Positions 5,865 to 10,636 of a stretch of 10,636 nt of DNA are shown here, piece by piece. The first letter of the stretch is position 1, and every line of letters begins with the position of its first letter. The notes under the pieces are model-generated. The model saw only the letters and a program-made list of their open reading frames with translations, was not told the origin of the DNA and ran no database searches. This DNA comes from Myxococcales bacterium (GTDB taxonomy: Bacteria; Myxococcota; Myxococcia; Myxococcales; Myxococcaceae), in the NCBI GenBank assembly GCA_003153055.1, contig PMBV01000434.1:1-10636 (forward strand), in the 5' to 3' direction. A program made the position numbers and the translations under genes.

Positions 5865-7052
5865 TCAGGCGACAGCCATCGTCGCCTCGTCAAGAAGCAA
5901 ACACCGTTGGTCGTCGCGACGAGCCTCTTCGAGAAGCCGGCGGGCTCGCTCCTGGTCGCCCCTCCTCGACCACGCGAGGGCGAGACAGCACGCGTTCAGA
6001 GCGCGGCTGCTCGGCGTCGAGGCGAGGAGACGAGCACGTTCGAGGTGCCGGCAGGACTCCTCCAGGTCTCCGCGCCAGAAGAGCACGGCTCCACGCGTTC
6101 CGAGCGCGGACGGAGCGTTCGGCAGGAGATCGATGACTTCCATCGAGAAGGCGTCAGCCTCTGCTAGAAGGGCTTCATCACGAGTGAGGAAGTCAACCCA
6201 GGCGAGGTTGTTCTTCAGGACCAGCTCGACGCCGTGGGCGCGTGTGTCGTCAATGAGCGCCGACAGCCTGGCCCGCGCCTCCGCGTACTGACCTCGTTCC
6301 AGCTCCACCAGGGCGAGGAGGTGGAGCGGCGCCATGGACGATGGAAAACGCTCGAGCGCTTCGGCTGCCACTCGTGAGGCGAGGGAGAGGTCGTGTCGTT
6401 CAGGCGCCTCGATCGCGTCCAGGGTGAGGTCGGCGGCAAGCCATTCCTCGACGCGGTCTTGCGGCATGCGAGGGAGAGTGAGCAGCGCGGCGCCATCGGT
6501 CTGACGACCGTTCGACAGCCGAACTGGCATGAGGTTGAAGAACAGGGCCATGCAATTGACGAGGATCGCCAGCTCACGCACCATGAACATCGAAGAGATG
6601 TTCCAAAGCGAAAAGGCCATCTCAGAGATCGGCTGGGTTGGCGCGAAGGCGAGCAGAAGTTGGACCAGCCCCAGAGTGACGGCGGGGCCTGCAGCGATGG
6701 CCAGCCACAGGCGAAGACGCACCCATCGGGTGCTGAGCGGCAGCAGGAACGTCAAGCCGAGGAGCGGGAAGGTGTTGACGCGAACCTCGAGGGCGCCAAC
6801 GCGAAAGCGTGCGAGCTCCCGGCCGATGCCAAGGGCGATCCCTCGGGGCTTCAAGCCAACCAGGAGGCCCACCGTCGCGTGGGCGAGCTCGTGCACAGCG
6901 ACCGTCGAGAGGAGGACGAGGGGCCATGCGGCGAAGTTGACCAGGAGCCACCACGTGACCGGGCGGTGAACGATCGTCATGCCGAAATACGCGAGCACGA
7001 ACGGAAGCCAGAAGAGACTCCACAGCGTGCGCCCCATCGCCCGATACATCAT
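5865..7052 (-). CDS. M50 (site-2 protease-like) intramembrane metalloprotease with C-terminal TPR domain
   Basis: The protein is 395 aa from ATG 7052 (a second ATG follows at once and a third at codon 6; no ribosome binding site decides between them). Residues 10-65 hold two hydrophobic helices, the second with the zinc motif HELAH (His54, Glu55, His58). More membrane helices lie at about 95-137 and 145-175. The second family motif is NLMPVRL...DG (Asn173, Pro176, Asp186), which supplies the third zinc ligand in S2P-type enzymes. The core is therefore complete and probably active, cutting a membrane-embedded substrate, classically an anti-sigma factor or similar regulator. Residues 230-395 are soluble TPR-like repeats (PLHLLALVELERGQYAEARA, GAVLFWRGDLEESCRHLERA), a likely substrate- or partner-binding tail. 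No anti-sigma gene lies next to it, so the substrate is unknown. Confidence 0.85.
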   Translation of the reverse strand: MMYRAMGRTLWSLFWLPFVLAYFGMTIVHRPVTWWLLVNFAAWPLVLLSTVAVHELAHATVGLLVGLKPRGIALGIGRELARFRVGALEVRVNTFPLLGLTFLLPLSTRWVRLRLWLAIAAGPAVTLGLVQLLLAFAPTQPISEMAFSLWNISSMFMVRELAILVNCMALFFNLMPVRLSNGRQTDGAALLTLPRMPQDRVEEWLAADLTLDAIEAPERHDLSLASRVAAEALERFPSSMAPLHLLALVELERGQYAEARARLSALIDDTRAHGVELVLKNNLAWVDFLTRDEALLAEADAFSMEVIDLLPNAPSALGTRGAVLFWRGDLEESCRHLERARLLASTPSSRALNACCLALAWSRRGDQERARRLLEEARRDDQRCLLLDEATMAVA

Positions 7053-7243
7053 TTGAGTCTGGAGCAGCTCGAAGGCCCGCGCAACGAGTTTGGTCCTCAG
7101 AAGTTGTCTACACCCAAGCGCTTTCCGAAAGACGCGACGTAGCGTCCTGCTCGCGAGCGTCGTTCCACACGTGGATGACGACTCCGCGCCGCATGCGTGA
7201 GGAGGTTTCCTGTTCCAGCCATCATGTGACGAACCTCATGGCC

Positions 7244-7384
7244 TCAGCTCGCCAACGGGGACAACGTGTGGGCGTCGCGGGCCAGGAGCCAGCGGCCGTC
7301 GGGCTGTTTGCGGTAGATGGTGAGCCGATGACCGGCCAGCCCCATTGTTTCTCCGCCGGCGCGTGGTGTCACGGAGAGCGAGTC
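7244..7384 (-). pseudogene. C-terminal remnant of a DUF4440/SnoaL-like (NTF2 fold) gene
   Basis: On the minus strand, codons from 7384 down to the stop at 7246-7244 read RDSLSVTPRAGGETMGLAGH followed by RLTIYRKQPDGRWLLARDAH and TLSPLAS. This is the last two strands of a DUF4440/SnoaL-like domain, in particular the pattern G..LTIYR+..DGRWL.ARDA. The upstream part in the same frame (to 7471) does not look like the family, and I find no good N-terminal half in other frames. A normal member has roughly 120-160 residues; only about 46 remain. It is a relic, probably cut off when the GH6 side of the locus was joined here. Confidence 0.6.
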
Positions 7385-7528
7385 CCGGCAGGCTGGGGAG
7401 CGTTCCCTCGATCCGCCCTGACCCGATAGGAATCCAAGAACCTCTATCGGTCGTGGCGGTCGAAGCATCACCTCTTTCGGAATTGGGCATTCCCGGACAA
7501 CCCGGGGCTCATTCTACTCGAACAAATT

Positions 7529-7534
7529 AGGTGG
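7529..7534 (+). promoter_or_regulatory. Ribosome binding site of the GH6 gene
   Basis: AGGTGG at 7529-7534 lies 4 nt before ATG 7539. It is a close match to AGGAGG at short spacing and supports this start, which also gives a good signal peptide. Confidence 0.55.
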
Positions 7535-7538
7535 CATT

Positions 7539-9791
7539 ATGTGTTATTCATCAGCAGTGCCGTCCCGATTGACGGGGTCGCACACTCGCGTCGCGCTGTC
7601 GGTGCTGTTTTTGGCGACATCGGCACTCGCGCAGAGTCGCGTAGACAACCCGTTCGCGGACGCCACCTGGTACCTGAATCCCGACTACACGACCATGGTC
7701 AGCGGTTCGATCAGCCAGGAATCCGACCCGACGCTCAAGGCGCAGATGGCCAAGGTCGCGACCTATCCCACCGCGGTTTGGCTCGACCGGATCGCCGCGA
7801 TCAAAGGGGCTGATGGCCGAAAGGGCCTCGCCGGTCACCTCGACGAGGCGCTGGCTCAGCAGCAGCAGGGGAAGCCCATCATCGTGATGCTCGTCATCTA
7901 CGATCTCCCTGGTCGTGACTGTGCCGCACTCGCATCGAACGGCGAGCTCAAGGCGACCGAGATCGCTCGGTACAAGACCGAGTACATCGACGCCATCGCC
8001 GCCATCGAGAAGAATTCGAAGTACGCCGGCCTCCGCATCGTCAACATCGTCGAGATCGACTCCCTCCCCAACCTCGTCACGAACCTGAGCATGGCGGACT
8101 GCGCGACAATGGACGCCAATGGGAACTACATCAATGGCATCCGGTACGCGCTGACCGAATTCCACAAGATCACAAACGTTTACAACTACATCGACGCCGC
8201 CCATCACGGATGGATTGGCTGGGACACCAATTTCGGTCCCGCGGCACAGAAGTTCTATGACACGGTCGCTGGCACGACGAGCCTGAACGGTGTCAATGTC
8301 GCGGCCCCCGGCGTGGATGCCGTCCAAGGCTTCATCACCAATACATCCAACTACTCGGCGCTCGTGGAGCCCTACCTGACGGTTACAAATACGACTCGCG
8401 ATACCACATGGCTCGATTGGAACTTCTACGCAGATGAGAAGAGCTTCGCGACTGCCTTTCGCGCCAAGCTGGTCAGCCTCGGGTTCAAGTCGAATGTCGG
8501 CATGCTGATCGACACCTCCCGCAACGGCTGGGGCGGCGCGGGACGGCCGACCAAGGCGAGCACCGCGAGCGATGCGAACACGATGGTCAATGAGTCGCGG
8601 ATCGATCGACGAATCCACCCTGGCAACTGGTGCAACCAGGTCGGAGCCGGGCTCGGCGAGCGACCTCAGGTCGTCGGAGCCGACGGCATCCACGCCTACG
8701 TGTGGGTCAAGCCTCCAGGGGAGTCTGACGGAACCAGCAGCACGGTCCCGAACGACCAAGGCAAGCGCGCCGACGGGATGTGCGACCCAGCCTATACGGG
8801 GAACAGTCTCAACAAAAACCACATGTCGGGCGCGATGCCGAACGCGCCGCTCGCCGGCATGTGGTTCCACGAGCAGTTCAAGGCGTTGGTAAAGAACGCC
8901 TACCCTGCGGTTCCGGCGGATGGCTCGACGACCGTCGGCGACTTCCAGCTCGCAGTGAGCCCCTCCTCCGTGGCGATGAATCAGGGGCTGAACGCCAGCG
9001 CGACCGTCAGCATCACCAAGCTCAACGGCTTCAGCGGCACTGTGAGCCTGAGCGCCACTGGGCTCCCCTCTGGGGTCACCTCGAGCTTCTCGGCGCCCAG
9101 TGGGAACGCGAGTGTTCTCAACCTGACGGCCTCGGATTCCGCCACCACCGGTAGCTCGGCAGTGACCATCACTGGCACCTCAGGCACGCTGACCCACTCC
9201 GCTACCCTCACCTTGGTGGTCAACGCGAAGGGGTCGGCCGGCTTCACCCTCGCGGCATCGCCCGCGACCCTCACCATCGACCCCGGCCAGAGCAACACCT
9301 CGACCATCACCGTGGTCCCATCGGGAGCCTTCTCGGGCATCGTCAATCTGACCGCGAGCGGCGCGCCCACGGGCGTCATGACCTCTTTCAGCACCGCCTC
9401 GACGACGGGGACCAGCACCCTCACCTTCACCGTCTCCCCGTCCGCGGTTGCTGGTACGTCGACCGTGACGATCGTCGGCGCCAGCAGCAACCTCACCTCG
9501 TCGACGACCGTCACCCTCACGGTGAATGGTGGCAGCTCCGGCACTGGGGGCGGCAACGGAAGCACCGGTGGCGGCAACGGAAGCACCGGTGGCGGGCAGG
9601 GCGGAAGCACTGGCGGCTCGGGTGGCACTGGCGGTGGAAACGGAGCCGGGCGAGATGGCGGCCTCGACGGTGGTACGAGCAGTGGCAAGAACGGCGGTTG
9701 CGGATGTGGCGCGACCAGCCCAGCCGACCTCGTCTTGGGCCTCATCACTTTGCTCGGGGTGGCAACGCTCCGCCGACGTCGGGTGCGCTAA
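7539..9791 (+). CDS. Secreted GH6 exocellulase (cellobiohydrolase type) with two Ig-like repeats and MYXO-CTERM-type anchor
   Basis: The protein is 750 aa. Residues 1-31 are a Sec signal peptide (VALSVLFLATSALA, cut before Gln32). Residues 36-456 are the GH6 catalytic domain. VIYDLPGRDCAALASNGE (119-136) is the full family signature, and Asp127 in RDC is the proton donor. IVEIDSLPNLV (170-180) is the second signature in its EIDSLPN form. DTSRNGWGG (325-333) and WVKPPGESDG (389-398) complete the cleft. These features fit exo-acting bacterial GH6 enzymes that release cellobiose. Residues 468-562 and 568-663 are two similar Ig-like domains (..LSATGLPSGVTSSFSAP.., ..LTASGAPTGVMTSFSTA..). Residues 664-719 are a Gly/Ser/Asn linker with a 21-bp tandem repeat. 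Residues 720-750 hold GCGCG, a hydrophobic stretch ADLVLGLITLLGVATL and RRRRVR, which is a MYXO-CTERM-like sorting tail, so it is probably held at the cell surface. No carbohydrate-binding module is recognisable. Confidence 0.93.
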   Translation: MCYSSAVPSRLTGSHTRVALSVLFLATSALAQSRVDNPFADATWYLNPDYTTMVSGSISQESDPTLKAQMAKVATYPTAVWLDRIAAIKGADGRKGLAGHLDEALAQQQQGKPIIVMLVIYDLPGRDCAALASNGELKATEIARYKTEYIDAIAAIEKNSKYAGLRIVNIVEIDSLPNLVTNLSMADCATMDANGNYINGIRYALTEFHKITNVYNYIDAAHHGWIGWDTNFGPAAQKFYDTVAGTTSLNGVNVAAPGVDAVQGFITNTSNYSALVEPYLTVTNTTRDTTWLDWNFYADEKSFATAFRAKLVSLGFKSNVGMLIDTSRNGWGGAGRPTKASTASDANTMVNESRIDRRIHPGNWCNQVGAGLGERPQVVGADGIHAYVWVKPPGESDGTSSTVPNDQGKRADGMCDPAYTGNSLNKNHMSGAMPNAPLAGMWFHEQFKALVKNAYPAVPADGSTTVGDFQLAVSPSSVAMNQGLNASATVSITKLNGFSGTVSLSATGLPSGVTSSFSAPSGNASVLNLTASDSATTGSSAVTITGTSGTLTHSATLTLVVNAKGSAGFTLAASPATLTIDPGQSNTSTITVVPSGAFSGIVNLTASGAPTGVMTSFSTASTTGTSTLTFTVSPSAVAGTSTVTIVGASSNLTSSTTVTLTVNGGSSGTGGGNGSTGGGNGSTGGGQGGSTGGSGGTGGGNGAGRDGGLDGGTSSGKNGGCGCGATSPADLVLGLITLLGVATLRRRRVR
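9549..9590 (+). repeat. 21-bp perfect tandem repeat in the GH6 linker
   Basis: Two identical adjacent 21-mers (9549-9569 and 9570-9590) encode GGNGSTG twice in the Gly-rich linker. A third, diverged unit with GGQGGSTG follows. Confidence 0.85.
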
Positions 9792-9797
9792 CACTGG

Positions 9798-9816
9798 GGC
9801 TCCGAGGCGCGGAGCC
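9798..9816 (+). terminator. GC-rich hairpin just after the GH6 stop codon
   Basis: GGCTCCG (9798-9804) pairs perfectly with CGGAGCC (9810-9816) around a 5-nt loop, 7 nt after the TAA. No T-tract follows (aaaggctcg), so it may be a weak terminator, an attenuating hairpin or an mRNA 3'-end stabiliser before the next gene. Confidence 0.4.
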
Positions 9817-9877
9817 AAAGGCTCGTTGGCTCATTCCGGTCGCGCCACACCTCCGAAACTGAGAAGGCCGCCCCCCC

Positions 9878-10624
9878 ATGCAAGACCGAAGAAACACGCC
9901 AATGAGCTGCCGCCAAACAGGAGCCTCTGCGAGCGCTCCTTCGCGGGCTGACCGAGCCGGCGGGTTGCTCTGCATACTCGTTCTCCTCATGCTTGGCTGT
10001 GGGGAGGCGACAGGCAACCCCGACGCTGGATTCCCGCACGACCTCCCATCGACCGGTGGGAACTCAGGCGCTGGAGGAGGCGCCGGGCCAACCGGCGGTG
10101 GCCATGGGTTAGGCGGTGGGCAAGCGACAGGCGGCGGCCAAGCGACCGGCGGTGGCCGAGCGACCGGCGGTGGCCAGGCGACCGGCGGTGGCCAAGCGAC
10201 AGGCGGTGGCCAAGCGACGGGCGGTGGCCAAGCGACGGGCGGTGGCCAAGCAACAGGCGGTGGCCAAGCAACAGGCGGTGGCCAAGCAACAGGCGGTGGC
10301 CAGGCGACGGGCGGTGGCCAAGCAACAGGTGGTGGCCAAGCGACAGGCGGTGGCCAAGCGACAGGCGGTGGCCAAGCGACAGGCGGTGGCAGCGCTGGCG
10401 ACAACGATACCAGCGGCGTATTCTTCAGCATCTTCCGCGAGACCGGGGATCACGCAGCTTTGGTAGACACCGTCGCGAATGACTTGAAAGTCTCCCCTGC
10501 CAGCATCTCGTGGTTTCAGGCCTGGGCCGGCAGCCCAGATTTTCCAGCGGGCGAAGTGCAACGTCTTTGGCAGAAGGGCGTGCTGCCTCACCTCACCTGG
10601 GAGCCATGGGACCCCCAGGTCTGA
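9878..10624 (+). CDS. Lipoprotein with (GGGQAT)15 linker and truncated GH26-like domain
   Basis: The frame from ATG 9878 has 248 codons. AGAAGG lies 10 nt upstream; ATG 9902 is an alternative. Residues 29-41 are a lipoprotein signal core with LLCILVLLMLGC (Cys41), so the protein should be lipid-anchored. Residues 79-168 are fifteen GGGQAT hexapeptides, a flexible spacer. From residue 178 the sequence reads SGVFFSIFRETGDHAALVDT, SISWFQAWAGSPDFP, then GVLPHLTWEPWDPQV and a stop. Phe-Gln-Ala-Trp followed by LTWEPWDP is how the first strands of GH26-like beta-mannanase-type domains begin. The catalytic Glu motifs lie about 60 residues further on in the family and are absent. Either the gene is truncated or frameshifted at about 10600-10620, or it resumes in another frame beyond the window. 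It sits 86 bp after the cellulase gene, consistent with a joint role in plant polysaccharide breakdown. Confidence 0.65.
   Translation: MQDRRNTPMSCRQTGASASAPSRADRAGGLLCILVLLMLGCGEATGNPDAGFPHDLPSTGGNSGAGGGAGPTGGGHGLGGGQATGGGQATGGGRATGGGQATGGGQATGGGQATGGGQATGGGQATGGGQATGGGQATGGGQATGGGQATGGGQATGGGQATGGGQATGGGSAGDNDTSGVFFSIFRETGDHAALVDTVANDLKVSPASISWFQAWAGSPDFPAGEVQRLWQKGVLPHLTWEPWDPQV
10112..10381 (+). repeat. Fifteen tandem 18-bp coding repeats
   Basis: Exactly 15 units of the type GGCGGTGGCCAAGCGACA encode GGGQAT; unit 3 encodes GGGRAT. Unit variants differ almost only at silent positions (CAA/CAG, GCG/GCA, ACA/ACC/ACG). Units 8, 9 and 10 are identical to each other (..CAAGCAACA), and units 6 and 7 match, which points to local unit duplication. 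The unit is a multiple of three and has no stop in any frame, which creates long spurious open frames on both strands. Confidence 0.97.
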
Positions 10625-10636
10625 TTCGTGGTTTCG

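Larger units (their letters stand above)
7053..7538. other. 486-bp intergenic region between the M50 gene and the GH6 gene
   Basis: No intact gene is visible here. It should carry the promoters of both flanking genes, which diverge. On the minus strand it holds a decayed DUF4440-like 3' end (7244-7384). Just before the GH6 start the DNA becomes AT-richer (about 7509-7555) and two short adjacent dyads occur: GGAAT/ATTCC at 7479-7493 and CCCGG/CCGGG at 7492-7506. I could not assign -35/-10 boxes or a sigma-54 promoter with confidence. Confidence 0.6.

Noticed and set aside
4657..6291. 544-codon plus-strand open frame
   Set aside because: It runs antisense through the lipoprotein and M50 genes and across the hydrolase fragment in the wrong frame, with an Arg-rich composition.
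7385..7538. CelR-type operator (TGGGAGCGCTCCCA) before the cellulase
   Set aside because: No such palindrome is present in the upstream region.
7551..8870. 439-codon minus-strand open frame inside the GH6 gene
   Set aside because: It is a shadow of the GH6 reading frame, which carries complete family signatures.
10112..10381. CRISPR-like array
   Set aside because: Units are directly adjacent with no spacers and keep the reading frame, so this is a coding tandem repeat.
9745..10431. Minus-strand frame with WPPPVA repeats, and other frames of the repeat region
   Set aside because: They arise because the 18-bp unit has no stop in any frame; only the plus frame has a lipoprotein signal and a domain after the repeats.

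Overview
The window is high-GC DNA (short AT-richer stretches only just upstream of position 7539) and most likely comes from a myxobacterium (Myxococcota). The evidence is a pilin-like protein with the myxobacterial AIPNFIRFQ...KQSE helix, a secreted cellulase ending in a Cys-rich/hydrophobic/Arg-rich tail of the MYXO-CTERM kind, lipoproteins with Gly-rich (GGGQAT)n linkers, and several lipoprotein or TPR proteins. I cannot name a genus. No RNA gene, CRISPR array, integrase or transposase is visible.

Layout. (1) 1-116 is the 3' end of a DUF4190/pilin-like gene. It is followed by a TPR plus alpha/beta-hydrolase lipoprotein (191-1246). (2) 1308-2096 is a two-gene unit: a small protein overlapping an AbiEii-like nucleotidyltransferase that is broken by a -1 frameshift near 1660. 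(3) 2114-3016 is a peptidase-S74 (intramolecular chaperone) tail-fibre-like protein without a normal 5' end. (4) 3277-3930 is a complete DUF4190/pilin-like gene, whose last 115 bases before the final stop base are identical to 1-115. (5) 4018-5436 (minus) is a lipoprotein with a degenerate ChaN/TIKI-like C-terminal domain. (6) 5518-5839 is a headless 3' fragment of the hydrolase gene at 191-1246, 97.4% identical over 306 bp. (7) 5865-7052 (minus) is an M50 site-2-protease-like membrane protease with a TPR tail. (8) 7053-7538 has no intact gene but holds the C-terminal remnant of a minus-strand DUF4440/SnoaL-like gene. (9) 7539-9791 is a secreted GH6 exocellulase with two Ig-like repeats and a MYXO-CTERM-type anchor. 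(10) 9878-10624 is a lipoprotein with fifteen 18-bp repeats leading into the start of a GH26-like (mannanase-type) domain, stopped right after WEPWDP. The gaps at 117-190, 1247-1307, 3017-3276, 3931-4017 and 5437-5517 hold no gene I can support.

How it fits together. The left 7 kb looks like rearranged accessory DNA. The pilin-to-hydrolase pair occurs twice in the same order and orientation. The second copy has lost the front half of the hydrolase, and a minus-strand lipoprotein gene sits in its place. Several other genes are frameshifted, beheaded or missing key residues. The right 3 kb is a surface polysaccharide-degradation pair: a GH6 cellulase and a GH26-like lipoprotein, in tandem and probably both displayed on the cell surface. 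I do not see a clearly complete new defence or mobile system. The most system-like items are the duplicated pilin/hydrolase cassette and the decayed nucleotidyltransferase pair.
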